From positions 1 to 64,000 of the forward strand of contig SCSG01000037.1 of assembly GCA_004322135.1 (NCBI GenBank): a DNA stretch of 64,000 bases, read 5' to 3'. Each line of letters starts with the position of its first letter. Within the stretch, counting starts at the first letter, position 1. Positions 18,655-27,850 of the stretch are shown piece after piece. The translations under genes were made by a program, and so were the position numbers. The notes beneath the pieces are model-generated. The model worked only from the letters and a program-made list of their open reading frames with translations. It was not told where the DNA came from and searched no databases. This stretch comes from Burkholderiaceae bacterium. Its GTDB lineage: Bacteria; Pseudomonadota; Gammaproteobacteria; Burkholderiales; Burkholderiaceae_B.

Positions 18655-19077
18655 ATGCCGACAACCTTCAAGAAGCAGCACTACGCATCCGCCGAATGGT
18701 CAAAAAACCTGTTCTCTGAGGCGGTCAGCATAAAAGGACCGGGCACCCTCCTGTTCCTGTCGGGAATCGGGGGCGAAGACAGCAACGCCCAGGCAGGCAC
18801 CATCCTGCATCTGGGTGATGTATACGGCCAAACCCTCCTGGCGTTCGAGAAGGCCACCAAGGCGCTGGCCAAGCACGGAGCGACACTGGCCGACGTCGTC
18901 AAGATTACGGCGTACCTGCTTGATACCCGCCAATTCCCCAATTACCATCGTGCCCGCAGCGAGGCGTTCGAAAACGTGGCCACCATCCCCGCGCACACCC
19001 TGCTGGCCATCAACGGCCTGGCCTGGCCGGGCATGCTGGTGGAAGTGGACATTGTTGCCGCCGTTGCAGAGCGATAA
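18655..19077 (+). CDS. RidA/YjgF-family protein lacking the catalytic arginine
   Basis: A 140-residue Rid-superfamily protein: GPGTLLFLSGIGGEDS, GDVYGQTLLAFEKATKALAK, ATLADVVKITAYLLDTRQFP and LVEVDIVAAVAE form the usual chorismate-mutase-like fold. RidA proper hydrolyses reactive enamines/imines with an Arg in PARS(S/C)VEV; here the position reads PAHTLLAING, with His instead of Arg. It therefore belongs to another Rid subgroup (Rid1-Rid7 class), whose activities are mostly undefined. It begins 155 bp after the divergent methyltransferase start. Confidence 0.8.
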   Translation: MPTTFKKQHYASAEWSKNLFSEAVSIKGPGTLLFLSGIGGEDSNAQAGTILHLGDVYGQTLLAFEKATKALAKHGATLADVVKITAYLLDTRQFPNYHRARSEAFENVATIPAHTLLAINGLAWPGMLVEVDIVAAVAER

Positions 19078-19120
19078 CGTGCGCTAGTGGGCCTGCCCAG
19101 CCACAACAGCCCCGAAATAC

Positions 19121-19867
19121 TCAGGTAATAAGCTGTACACGCCCCGTTTCCAGCTGATACAGCCCGCCCACCACCTTGAGCTTGCCAGCGCGAACCAACC
19201 CTCGCAGTATTGGTGTGGCCTCTTGCAGGTGCCGCACATTCCGCCTGATATTTTCCGTAGTCGCCGCTGCTACCAGGGTGCCACTGTGTGTGCTTTTTTC
19301 TGCCGCCTGTACCGCCGGCGCCAAGGCGGTGGCGATGCTTTGAATGTGGCCAGGAAAGGACGCGTCGCTCTCGAACGCTTTGACTGCGGCACTCACGGCA
19401 CCGCAATGGGTGTGGCCCAGCACCATGATGAGCGGCGCCTTGAGCACGGCCGTGCCGTATTCCAGGCTGGCAAGCATATCGTTCGTGACATAGTTTCCAG
19501 CCACACGAGCAACGAACAGATCACCCATGGATTCATCAAAACACAATTCCGGACCGACTCGTGAATCGGCACAACCCAGTATGCAGGCGTAAGGATTTTG
19601 CCCTGATGCCAGAGCACTGCGGGTGGATGCAAAATCCCTGGCACCGGCTTTGTTTGACACATAGCGTTCGTTGCCCCGTATCAGGCGCGCCAACGCCTCG
19701 TCGGGTGTCAGCACGTTTCCCGGTTTGGGCGTCTGTGCGGCGCGGGCCTGCGTGAACAGGCCCGTGGTGCCCATCATGGCAAGAGCGCCCATGGCGGCCA
19801 GAACAGACCGTCTGGACGGGGATGCAACAGTGGTATCCGGCGTACTGCGCCTGCATTCTATGCACAT
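19121..19867 (-). CDS. Beta-class carbonic anhydrase, Tat-exported
   Basis: A 248-residue protein. The N-terminus carries a twin-arginine signal (SRRSVLAAMGALAMMG, about 18-33) ending at ARAAQ. The beta-carbonic anhydrase zinc site follows: C99 and D101 in CADSR, with H152 and C155 in GHTHCGAV. It interconverts CO2 and bicarbonate, here presumably in the periplasm. GGAG lies eight bases before the ATG. Most bacterial beta enzymes are cytosolic, so export is the notable point. The gene stands alone, converging with the RidA-like gene. Confidence 0.9.
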   Translation of the reverse strand: MCIECRRSTPDTTVASPSRRSVLAAMGALAMMGTTGLFTQARAAQTPKPGNVLTPDEALARLIRGNERYVSNKAGARDFASTRSALASGQNPYACILGCADSRVGPELCFDESMGDLFVARVAGNYVTNDMLASLEYGTAVLKAPLIMVLGHTHCGAVSAAVKAFESDASFPGHIQSIATALAPAVQAAEKSTHSGTLVAAATTENIRRNVRHLQEATPILRGLVRAGKLKVVGGLYQLETGRVQLIT

Positions 19868-19977
19868 TATTCTTCTCCAGAAAGAAAGCGCGTAGGACAG
19901 CGCTTTTTATATGCGGTCCGGCGTTTGGATTTTGCGCGAAATCCTGAGTAACGGCAAGGGTTATTACAGGTCGGGAA

Positions 19978-20151
19978 ATGTCCAATGGGATCACCGAGGG
20001 GTTCCACACGAAGATGGAGATGCTCTCACGCCGAGCGTACGGATTCAGGAATTTTGAGAATTACCGCCTGCGAGTCTTGGCTCAGTGCGGTTGGAATGGT
20101 GTGATTAACCGAGTTTGAAGAATGCCCATCCCCCGAAAATGGGGTAGAGCC
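19978..20151 (+). mobile_element. ISL3-family insertion sequence remnant (right end)
   Basis: Frame 19978-20118 encodes the end of an ISL3-type transposase: MSNGITEGFHTKMEMLSRR followed by AYGFRNFENYRLRVLAQC and GWNGVINRV. The TEG glutamate is the last residue of the DDE triad. The frame is closed by stops upstream of 19978, so only the right end survives. The terminal repeat ends at 20151 and reads GGCTCTACCCCATTTTCGGG on the minus strand. It is a diverged sister of the end at 1-120 and lies 7 bp from the 3' end of tRNA-Ser. Confidence 0.85.
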
Positions 20152-20158
20152 AGGACCT

Positions 20159-20249
20159 TGGCGGAGAGAAGGGGATTCGAACCCCTGATACGTTATTCAC
20201 GTATACACGCTTTCCAGGCGTGCGCCTTCAACCGCTCGGCCATCTCTCC
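20159..20249 (-). tRNA. serT: tRNA-Ser(GGA)
   Basis: The minus strand gives a 91-nt type II tRNA: acceptor GGAGAGA/TCTCTCC, anticodon stem CACGC/GCGTG around loop CTGGAAA (anticodon GGA, decoding UCC and UCU), a long variable arm TATACGTGAATAACGTAT, T-arm AGGGG-TTCGAAT-CCCCT and an encoded CCA. The symbol is generic. Its 3' side is only 7 bp from an ISL3 remnant. Confidence 0.95.
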
Positions 20250-20303
20250 TGATTGTTTTTTTCTATCAGGCGAAGTCCGCCATTCTAGCAGAATTGGGCG
20301 GTT

Positions 20304-20927
20304 TCAGTTTTTTTGCAGACTCATCATACGCTCGACATAACGCGCGATTGTGTCGATTTCCAGGTTGACGGAAGCGCCGACGCGCAGCGCCTTTAACGTC
20401 GTGACCTGCACGGTGTGCGGTATGAGGTTGATGCGGATTTCACAGCCCCCGTCGGGCTGATCGTCAACCCGGTTGACGGTCAGACTCACGCCATTGACCG
20501 TGATCGAACCCTTGTACGCCAAATACTTGGCCAGATCCGCAGGGACACCAATGCGCAGATCCCACGACTCACCGACGGGCTCGAACCGCGTCACGTTTCC
20601 CAGGCCATCCACGTGCCCCGAAACAATATGACCGTCCAGCGAGTCACCCAGCCGCAAGGCATGCTCGAGGTTGACCTCGCCTGCGGCATTCAGGCCGGCG
20701 GTGCGATTCAGGCTTTCGCGGGAAACATCCACCTTGAACGTGTCGCCCGCAAACTCGACCACCGTCATGCACGCGCCCTGGATCGCAATGGAGTCGCCCA
20801 GCTTCGTCGCTGCAAGCGAAAAGCCCGGCGCCTGAATGGCAAGCCGCACCCCAGCATCATCACGGCCGCCCAGTAAAGGCGTTACCTCAATGATCTTTCC
20901 GACTGCGGCAACAATCCCTGTAAACAT
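20304..20927 (-). CDS. ribE: Riboflavin synthase alpha subunit
   Basis: A 207-residue enzyme with two similar lumazine-synthase-barrel halves: MFTGIVAAVGKI at the start and HIVSGHVDGLGNVT (about 98-111) introducing the second half, each with the GxxS/TVNG-type loop (QGACMTVVEF, VNGVSLTVNRV). It dismutates two 6,7-dimethyl-8-ribityllumazine molecules to riboflavin. The start MFTGIV is nearly invariant in the family. It follows ribD with a 130-bp gap. No FMN riboswitch is visible upstream. Confidence 0.95.
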   Translation of the reverse strand: MFTGIVAAVGKIIEVTPLLGGRDDAGVRLAIQAPGFSLAATKLGDSIAIQGACMTVVEFAGDTFKVDVSRESLNRTAGLNAAGEVNLEHALRLGDSLDGHIVSGHVDGLGNVTRFEPVGESWDLRIGVPADLAKYLAYKGSITVNGVSLTVNRVDDQPDGGCEIRINLIPHTVQVTTLKALRVGASVNLEIDTIARYVERMMSLQKN

Positions 20928-21057
20928 AATCTTGTCCCAACAATGTCTCGCCAACCCAGCTGTCTCGCTAACCCGGCGATCGCCACGGCAGTTTCACTCC
21001 TATTTGCTCGGGAGAACCTGTTTTACCGAGAGCGCCGCATCTATCCACACCCCCGTG

Positions 21058-22230
21058 TCAAGGCGCGGCGCTGCCACTTGCCACTGCCTTGAGCAGCGCC
21101 TGCCAGCGCTCGGGGAGCCTGGCACGCAAGCGCACATCCACGCCAAAGGTTTGCATCTCGAAAAACTCAAAGCGCATGGCCTGATTCAGGCTCTCCATCT
21201 CTGGCAGGCGAACCATGCCTATGCCCGATCCCAGCAGGATGGGTGCAATATACACCAGCAATTCGTCCACGCACCCTGCCTGCAGCAAGGCGCCGCCCAT
21301 CCGGACCCCTGCCTCGACGTGCACTTCGTTGATGTCGTGTTCGCCCATCCAGCGCATCACGGCATTCAGGTCGGTGCGGCCGCCGCACGCAGGCATGACG
21401 ATGACCTGGGCGTTGCGATCAGCGAGGCGCGCCGCCTTTTGCGCGTCGTCGTTACAGGTAAAGACCCAGGTGGGCGCGCCATCGAACAGGCGTGCGGCCG
21501 GGTCGACGTCAAGGTGGGTGTCAATGACCGCCTTGATCGGCTGACGCGGCGTATCTACATCACGAACATTCAACTGCGGATTGTCGGCGCGCACGGTGCC
21601 CAGACCAGTCAATACCACACAGCTGCGCGCGCGCCAATGGTGACCGTCGGCGCGGGCCGGTGAGCCGGTAATCCACTGCGACGCGCCATTGTTCAAGGCG
21701 GTCTGACCATCCAGAGAGATGGCAGATTTCAGCCACAGCCACGGTGTCTTGCGCGTCATGCGCGCGACAAAACCCGGGTTCACGGCCAGCGCCTGCTCGA
21801 CACAGATCATGGTCGTCACAGGTATTCCGGCAGCGCGCAGACGGGCAATGCCATGCCCCGCCACCAGCGGGTTGGGATCCGGAATGGCCACGACGACGCG
21901 CGCCGGCCCCGCCCGCACAATGGCATCGGCGCAAGGAGGCGTACGGCCATAATGACTGCAAGGCTCCAGCGTGACGTAAAACGTCGTCCCACTCGTATCG
22001 ACCCCGCGCTCGCGCGCCTGACGCAAAGCCATCACTTCGGCATGAGGGCCGCCCGCATGCTGGGTAACACCCGAGGCAAGCAGCCTTCCATCCTTGACGA
22101 CCAAGCAGGCAACACGCGGGTTGGGGGTGGTAATGTAAAGCGACTCGTAACTGAGTTCTATGGCCTGGCGCATCCAGCGCTCGTCGTCCAGGGCGCCAGA
22201 AAGCGAAGCATCGGAAGCAGACACAGCCAT
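21058..22230 (-). CDS. ribD: Bifunctional riboflavin deaminase/reductase
   Basis: A 390-residue fusion. The N-terminal deaminase (about 18-160) has the zinc site HAE (H63, E65) and PCSHYGRTPPC (C91, C100). The C-terminal reductase (about 165-375; LKSAISLDGQTA, DNPQLNVRD, HVEAGVRMGGALLQAGCVDE) matches the RibD_C domain. It performs the second and third steps of riboflavin synthesis from GTP. It lies three bases after nrdR, so the two are cotranscribed, with ribE downstream. Confidence 0.95.
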   Translation of the reverse strand: MAVSASDASLSGALDDERWMRQAIELSYESLYITTPNPRVACLVVKDGRLLASGVTQHAGGPHAEVMALRQARERGVDTSGTTFYVTLEPCSHYGRTPPCADAIVRAGPARVVVAIPDPNPLVAGHGIARLRAAGIPVTTMICVEQALAVNPGFVARMTRKTPWLWLKSAISLDGQTALNNGASQWITGSPARADGHHWRARSCVVLTGLGTVRADNPQLNVRDVDTPRQPIKAVIDTHLDVDPAARLFDGAPTWVFTCNDDAQKAARLADRNAQVIVMPACGGRTDLNAVMRWMGEHDINEVHVEAGVRMGGALLQAGCVDELLVYIAPILLGSGIGMVRLPEMESLNQAMRFEFFEMQTFGVDVRLRARLPERWQALLKAVASGSAAP

Positions 22231-22233
22231 GAG

Positions 22234-22710
22234 TCAATTCCGCCCGACTCGTGAGCCCTTGGGTATAGTGATCTCGTCGATGGCCTTGACGAACTCACCT
22301 ATATCTTCAAAACTTTTATACACCGACGCGAACCGCACGTATGCCACCTGGTCGAGCTTGCGCAGCTCTTCCATGACAAGTTCTCCCAGATGACCGGAGT
22401 TGACTTCACGCTCTCCGCTGACCAGCAATTTTTCTTCGACGCGGGCGACGGCGGCATCGACTTCTTCCGTACTGACGGGGCGCTTGCGCAATGCCAGATT
22501 CATGCTGCCACGCAGCTTGCCCTGATCGAACTCGACACGCGTTCCGTTACGCTTGACGACGGCGGGCAGGACAAGCTCGGCCCTTTCGTAAGTGGTAAAA
22601 CGCCGGTCGCAGGCGACACAGCGTCTGCGCCGGCGAATGGCGTCACCCTCTTCAGAAACTCTGGAGTCAACGACCTGGGTATCGGCGTTATTGCAGAACG
22701 GGCATTTCAT
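22234..22710 (-). CDS. nrdR: Transcriptional repressor NrdR of ribonucleotide reductase genes
   Basis: A 158-residue protein: N-terminal zinc ribbon with C3, C6, C31 and C34 ([22 protein letters not shown]) that binds DNA, then an ATP-cone (about 49-139; [19 protein letters not shown]) that senses ATP/dATP. It represses nrd operons when dATP is high. MKCPFC at 22710 is the standard start; four more codons are open upstream. Its likely target nrdAB is in the same window, with paired boxes at 46472-46516. It sits in the glyA-nrdR-ribD-ribE order seen in Bordetella relatives. Confidence 0.96.
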   Translation of the reverse strand: MKCPFCNNADTQVVDSRVSEEGDAIRRRRRCVACDRRFTTYERAELVLPAVVKRNGTRVEFDQGKLRGSMNLALRKRPVSTEEVDAAVARVEEKLLVSGEREVNSGHLGELVMEELRKLDQVAYVRFASVYKSFEDIGEFVKAIDEITIPKGSRVGRN

Positions 22711-22746
22711 ATGGGCTGCCAACCCCCTTGTGGGGAATTGCCTGTA

Positions 22747-23991
22747 TCAGCGGTAAACGGGCAAGCGCGCCGTAAGCTCGTGAACGCGGGCCCGCACATC
22801 GGCAATAGCGGTTTCGCTATTGGGGTTGTCGAGCACGTCGGCGATAAGGTGGGCGGTAAGCCGGGCGTCTTCTTCAACAAAGCCGCGCGTGGTCATGGCC
22901 GGAGTTCCAAGGCGAATGCCGCTGGTCACAAAAGGCTTTTCGGGGTCTTTAGGAATGGCATTTTTGTTGACAGTGATGTGCGCCTTGCCCAGCGCGGCTT
23001 CCGCCGCCTTGCCGGTGAGGCCCTTCGGGCGCAAATCAACCAGCATGACGTGGCTTTCCGTGCGTCCGGAAACAATACGCAGGCCTCGTTCAACCAGCGT
23101 CCGGGCGAGCACGTCGGCGTTCTTGGCAACCTGAGCGGCATACTGCTTGAATTCTGGAGTGAGCGCCTCTTTGAAGGCCACCGCCTTGCCGGCGATAACA
23201 TGCATGAGCGGACCGCCCTGAATTCCCGGGAAAATTGCCGAGTTCACAGCTTTTTCAAATTGGGATTTCATCATGATGAAGCCGCCACGGGGGCCACGCA
23301 GGGATTTGTGCGTGGTGGACGTGACAAAGTCTGCGTGAGGCACCGGGTTGGGGTAGACGCCGCCGGCGACCAGGCCTGCGTAATGGGCAACGTCGATCAT
23401 GAGCAGGGCACCGTTGTCGTGCGCAATGCGCGCCATACGCTCGAAATCAATGCGCAGCGAATAGGCCGAAGCGCCCCCCACAATAAGTTTTGGCTTGTGC
23501 TCTTTTGTTAGCCGTTCGAGCGCGTCGTAATCGATTTCCTCGCGGTCATTCAGGCCGTACGACAAGAAGTGGTACAGCTTGCCCGACGCGTTGACCGGCG
23601 AGCCGTGCGTAAGGTGGCCGCCTTCGGCCAGGCTCATGCCCAAAACGGTGTCGCCTGGATTGAGCACTGCCATGTAAACGCCCTGATTGGCTTGCGAACC
23701 CGAATTGGGCTGAACATTGGCCGCTTCGGCGCCGAACAATTCTTTCACCCTGTCGATGGCCAACTGCTCGACCACGTCCACGTATTCACAACCACCGTAA
23801 TAACGCTTGCCGGGATACCCCTCGGCATACTTGTTCGTAAGCTGGGTGCCCTGAGCCTGCATCACAGCCGGGCTGGCATAGTTTTCCGAAGCGATGAGTT
23901 CAATATGCTGTTCCTGACGGACGTTTTCCTTTTGGATCGCGGCCCAGATTTCAGGATCAGCTTGGTCAAGCGTACGTGAACGGTCAAACAT
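22747..23991 (-). CDS. glyA: Serine hydroxymethyltransferase
   Basis: A 414-residue PLP enzyme converting serine and tetrahydrofolate to glycine and 5,10-methylene-tetrahydrofolate. PLP Lys is K229 in [38 protein letters not shown] and [14 protein letters not shown] are family signatures. The start [10 protein letters not shown] at 23991 follows GGAAG; the open frame to 24114 is leader, not protein. nrdR follows after 36 bp. The leader upstream (23992-24120) contains no riboswitch I can recognise. Confidence 0.96.
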   Translation of the reverse strand: MFDRSRTLDQADPEIWAAIQKENVRQEQHIELIASENYASPAVMQAQGTQLTNKYAEGYPGKRYYGGCEYVDVVEQLAIDRVKELFGAEAANVQPNSGSQANQGVYMAVLNPGDTVLGMSLAEGGHLTHGSPVNASGKLYHFLSYGLNDREEIDYDALERLTKEHKPKLIVGGASAYSLRIDFERMARIAHDNGALLMIDVAHYAGLVAGGVYPNPVPHADFVTSTTHKSLRGPRGGFIMMKSQFEKAVNSAIFPGIQGGPLMHVIAGKAVAFKEALTPEFKQYAAQVAKNADVLARTLVERGLRIVSGRTESHVMLVDLRPKGLTGKAAEAALGKAHITVNKNAIPKDPEKPFVTSGIRLGTPAMTTRGFVEEDARLTAHLIADVLDNPNSETAIADVRARVHELTARLPVYR

Positions 23992-24318
23992 GAGGCTTCC
24001 TATATTATTGTGCAGCAGATGAGATAGCCAACATTTTACTGCCAAAGGTGAACGGCCTTTGCGCCCACGCCCGAAATGGCATCCGAAAGGCCGAAATTCA
24101 CGAAAAAACGGCACCCGATTGACCCGGAGCTCAAGTCAGCATGTACAAATTTCATGGTGTCTTCGGCCGGCAACGTCATGGTGTGTTCGCCCGGCAACGC
24201 TGCCTGAATCATGCAGCCTCGCAAGAAACGGAAGCTTGCCATAGCGGCAACGGCCTGCAAGGGCCTTCCAGTTTCGAAACTGGCTGATGGGCCAAACGCC
24301 CCGCAGGTTGACCCGTCT
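23992..24318. other. Intergenic region glyA / PEBP gene
   Basis: About 330 bp carrying the glyA promoter and leader on the minus strand. It holds short GCCGGCAACG-type repeats (24167-24205) but no convincing gene, RNA or terminator. Small open frames here lack ribosome-binding sites and family resemblance. Confidence 0.5.
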
Positions 24319-24951
24319 TCAGGATTTGATCAGACGCGGATTCAGCGTGTACCAACCCATAATTGACGCATGCCCGAGAATATGGCCTTGCATGGCTTTC
24401 AGTACGCGCTCGGCGTCGAACGTGCCATCGACGGCAAGCTGGGCCACGTCCAGCGCGTACAGCGTAAAGATGTAGCGATGCTGAATGGCGTCGTTCCAGG
24501 GCGGACACGGGCCGTCATAGCCGTAATAATCGCCTTTCATGTCGTGGTCGCCCGCAAACCACGCCGTGTAGCTGTTAAGCCCCTGGCGCGTGCCATTGGG
24601 TCCTTTGGGGCCGGCCTTGCCCCGCGGCGTGACGTCTTTGGAATAGGCGCCCTGGGCAATCTCTTTGGTGTCCGGCGCAATGTCGACAAGCACCCAATGA
24701 TAAAAACTGACACGCGGCAGGTCGGCGGGCACCTCGCGCCCTTCCTGATTCACGTCGTCGGGCCGGCTGGGTACGTCGGGGTCATGGCAAATGAGCACGA
24801 ACGATTGTGTCCCGTGAGGCACATCCTGCCAGGCCAGGTGAGGATTGACATTTCCCGCCAGGGCGACATGCGCTGCCGCATCAACTTTTCCGAAAGCATT
24901 GCGCTCGGGGATACGGCCCTGGTCGCGAAATGAAGAACTGGAAAGCTTCAT
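24319..24951 (-). CDS. YbhB/YbcL family phosphatidylethanolamine-binding-like protein
   Basis: A 210-residue PEBP-fold protein. The ligand-site motifs are [19 protein letters not shown] (about 50-68) and [26 protein letters not shown] (about 140-165), with the His in [10 protein letters not shown]. No signal peptide is visible, so it is probably cytosolic. Bacterial members have been linked to kinase inhibition and cell-envelope functions, but no role is established here. Its start overlaps the tyrS stop by four bases, implying cotranscription. Confidence 0.88.
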   Translation of the reverse strand: MKLSSSSFRDQGRIPERNAFGKVDAAAHVALAGNVNPHLAWQDVPHGTQSFVLICHDPDVPSRPDDVNQEGREVPADLPRVSFYHWVLVDIAPDTKEIAQGAYSKDVTPRGKAGPKGPNGTRQGLNSYTAWFAGDHDMKGDYYGYDGPCPPWNDAIQHRYIFTLYALDVAQLAVDGTFDAERVLKAMQGHILGHASIMGWYTLNPRLIKS

Positions 24952-26189
24952 GAAACCTCCTGTCGGTTAAGCGTCACGCGGGCAAATTTGCGTTTGCCCA
25001 CCTGAATCACATAGGTGCCAGGGCTTAGCAACAGCCCCTTGTCTTCAATGCGGTCGCCATTGACGCGCACCCCGCGCTGCTCAATATTGCGCTGTGCCTC
25101 GGACGCTGAAGCCACCAGGCCGGCCTCGCGCAACACCTTGAGGATGCCCAACGGCGCCGTACCGATCTGCACTTCAGGCATGTCGTCGGGAATGACGCCA
25201 TCGCGAAAACGCGCCTCGAACCTGGCCAACGCATCGTGCGCCGCCTGCTGCGAGTGAAAGCGGGCCACAACCTCCTGAGCCAGCAACACCTTAGTATCGC
25301 GCGGATTGGCACCGTCGCCGACTTGTTTTTGTAATAAAGCTATTTCGTCCAGCGAACGGAACGAAAGCAACTCAAAATAGCGCCACATCAATGTATCGGA
25401 AATTGACATGAGCTTACCGAACATGGAATCGGGTGACTCGGAGATACCAATGTAATTGCCCTTGGACTTGGACATCTTGTCGACGCCGTCGATCCCTTCA
25501 AGCAAAGGCATCGTCAGAATGCACTGCTGTTCCTGTCCGTATTCTTTTTGCAGTTCGCGCCCAACCAGCAAGTTGAATTTCTGATCGGTGCCGCCAAGCT
25601 CCAGGTCGGCCTTCAGGGCCACCGAGTCGTACCCCTGCATCAGCGGGTACAGGAATTCGTGCACGGAAATGGGAATCCCACCCTTGAAGCGGCGCGTAAA
25701 GTCATCACGTTCCATCATGCGCGCCACCGTGTAACGGGACGCCAGTTGAATCAGCCCACGCGCGCCAAGTGGGTCGCACCATTCAGAGTTGTAGCGCACC
25801 TCGGTCCTGGACGGATCCAGCACCAGACTGGCCTGCGCGTAGTAAGTCTTGGCGTTTTCCTGTATTTGCTCTGCCGTAAGCGGCGGCCGGGTAATGTTGC
25901 GTCCGCTGGGATCACCGATCATGGACGTGAAATCACCGATCAGAAAAATGACGGTATGCCCGAGGTCCTGCAGCTGCCTTAGTTTGTTAAGGACAACCGT
26001 ATGCCCAAGATGAATATCGGGAGCCGTGGGGTCCAGGCCCAACTTGATGCGTAGCGGCTGACCCGTGGCCCGGCTGCGTACAAGTTTGCTGATGAACTCG
26101 GATTCTACCAGCAACTCCTCGCATCCACGCTTAACGACGAGTAAATCGGCTTCAACTTCGGAAATAGCGGCAACTTCAGAGGACGGCAT
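24948..26189 (-). CDS. tyrS: Tyrosyl-tRNA synthetase
   Basis: A 413-residue class I aminoacyl-tRNA synthetase. The HIGH motif is HLGH (60-63) in [15 protein letters not shown], and the ATP-loop motif is [14 protein letters not shown] (about 240-250). The C-terminal S4 domain (about 345-410; [20 protein letters not shown]) binds tRNA. It is the TyrZ-like form with KMSKS, common in beta- and gammaproteobacteria. It is divergent from the murein peptidase gene. Confidence 0.96.
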   Translation of the reverse strand: MPSSEVAAISEVEADLLVVKRGCEELLVESEFISKLVRSRATGQPLRIKLGLDPTAPDIHLGHTVVLNKLRQLQDLGHTVIFLIGDFTSMIGDPSGRNITRPPLTAEQIQENAKTYYAQASLVLDPSRTEVRYNSEWCDPLGARGLIQLASRYTVARMMERDDFTRRFKGGIPISVHEFLYPLMQGYDSVALKADLELGGTDQKFNLLVGRELQKEYGQEQQCILTMPLLEGIDGVDKMSKSKGNYIGISESPDSMFGKLMSISDTLMWRYFELLSFRSLDEIALLQKQVGDGANPRDTKVLLAQEVVARFHSQQAAHDALARFEARFRDGVIPDDMPEVQIGTAPLGILKVLREAGLVASASEAQRNIEQRGVRVNGDRIEDKGLLLSPGTYVIQVGKRKFARVTLNRQEVS

Positions 26190-26459
26190 ATAGGAAAACC
26201 ATTTTGCGAAATGACCATGAATATGTAAAAAGGCGAAAAAGAACTCGAAAAGACCGGGTGGTTACGCTACGATTGCAGGCTAAACGCGAAGCGCTTGCGA
26301 TGCAACACTCAAAAGCAGGCCGCGCTTAATGCTTGGCGCAACACAATATTATCAGAGTGCCCGGGTCAGGCAACCTTCTGTCGCCGCGAAACCGCTACAT
26401 TCGGCGGTTTTCATCGAGGCGAGTCCTTCAACAGAACTGACCCCACGGATTTCAGCTTT
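26190..26459. promoter_or_regulatory. Divergent promoter region tyrS / M23 peptidase
   Basis: About 270 bp between two divergent genes. The left part (26205-26240) is A-rich and suits the tyrS promoter on the minus strand. No T-box, operator palindrome or RNA gene is seen. Confidence 0.4.
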
Positions 26460-27827
26460 ATGTTCAAAAAAGGGAACTCTGCAACACCCCCCCTGGCGGG
26501 CTCACAAGCCCGCCCACACAAACACCACTACGTCACGAACAGCATTCTTATCGTCGCCTCGGGGCTTTTTGCCGCCGCTGCGGCGTTGGCAGTGGTCAAA
26601 CCCGCCCCACCGCCTCCACCGGTGTACCTGGCACACCAGACCCTCACGCTTTCCGCACCACAGCCCGCCTCCCACCAGTACACGGCCCCCTTCATCAGCG
26701 AGACGCAAATCCGCTCGGGTGACACGCTGGCCGCCGTACTGCAGCGGCTCGGTGTTCAGGATGACAAACTCCAGCCATTCCTTGCCAACGACAAAGGGGC
26801 GGCCTCCATCTACAAGCTGTACCCCGGACGCACCGTACGGGCCGCTCTGGACGCCGACGGCAATCTCATCCGGTTAAGTTATTACCATACTCCCGGAACG
26901 TCGCAAGACGGGCACTTCGTGTCCAAGTGGCTGGAAGTCACACCGTCAGGCAACGGCGGCTACACGGCAACCGAACATAGTCAGGCCGCCAGCACACAGA
27001 TCCGCATGGGAGAAGGCGAAATCACCACGTCGCTGTTTGGCGCCACCGATGCCGCTCATATCCCTGACGCCATCACGCTGCAAATGGCAGATATCCTGGC
27101 AAGCAAGATCGACTTCGTGCAGGACCTGCGCAAGGGCGACCGCTTCCGCGTCGTGTACGAAGTCTATACGCACAATGGCATACAGGCTGGTACGGGGCGT
27201 GTCCTGGCACTGGAATTCATCAACGGCGACAAGACCTATGATGCGGCCTGGTTCACACCGGCGCACCAGTCTGGCGACTACTACGACTTCCATGGCAAAA
27301 GCCTTAAAGGCGCATTCCTGCGCACCGCGCTGAAATTCACCCGCATCAGTTCCACGTTCGGCATGCGCAAGCATCCCATCCGCGGCATCTGGACGGGCCA
27401 CCAGGGCGTGGATTTTGCGGCGGTCACCGGCACACCCATCCACGCCACGGCGGATGGCACGGTCAAGTTCATCGGCTGGCAGCATGGCTATGGCAACGTC
27501 ATTATCCTTAAAAACACGGACAAGATCTCGACGCTTTACGCACACCAAAGCCGCTTTGCCAAGGGGCTGAAAAAAGGTGATAGCGTCACGCAGGGTGAAA
27601 CCATTGGATACGTGGGCTCGACAGGCTGGGCAACCGGCCCCCACCTGCATTACGAATTTCGCATCAACGGCAAGCCCACCAATCCCCTCTCGGCCAGCTT
27701 GCCGGTGGCGCGCTCGCTCGACAGCAAAGACCGCCCGAGCTTCGAAAAGCAAATCGCCAGCTACAAACAGGACATCCTCACGCTGGCGCGCTTGCAGGAC
27801 AACAGCATCCAGCTGGCAGCACGCTAA
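26460..27827 (+). CDS. M23-family murein DD-endopeptidase (MepM-like)
   Basis: A 455-residue inner-membrane-anchored peptidase. One N-terminal transmembrane segment (SILIVASGLFAAAAALAVV, about 28-46) is followed by a Pro stretch, an OapA/LysM-like region (ETQIRSGDTLAAVLQRLG) and the LytM domain with zinc ligands H and D in GHQGVDFA (about 313-317) and HLHYEF (about 394-396). It cleaves peptide cross-links in peptidoglycan. Start MFKKGNSATPP at 26460 is preferred to the frame open from 26295. anmK follows after 23 bp, a cell-wall pair. Confidence 0.92.
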   Translation: MFKKGNSATPPLAGSQARPHKHHYVTNSILIVASGLFAAAAALAVVKPAPPPPPVYLAHQTLTLSAPQPASHQYTAPFISETQIRSGDTLAAVLQRLGVQDDKLQPFLANDKGAASIYKLYPGRTVRAALDADGNLIRLSYYHTPGTSQDGHFVSKWLEVTPSGNGGYTATEHSQAASTQIRMGEGEITTSLFGATDAAHIPDAITLQMADILASKIDFVQDLRKGDRFRVVYEVYTHNGIQAGTGRVLALEFINGDKTYDAAWFTPAHQSGDYYDFHGKSLKGAFLRTALKFTRISSTFGMRKHPIRGIWTGHQGVDFAAVTGTPIHATADGTVKFIGWQHGYGNVIILKNTDKISTLYAHQSRFAKGLKKGDSVTQGETIGYVGSTGWATGPHLHYEFRINGKPTNPLSASLPVARSLDSKDRPSFEKQIASYKQDILTLARLQDNSIQLAAR

Positions 27828-27850
27828 GACCGCGTCGCCACCTACTCACC

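Noticed and set aside
20928-21057. FMN riboswitch before ribE or ribD
   Set aside because: No conserved RFN core blocks are visible in the ribD-ribE gap or before nrdR.
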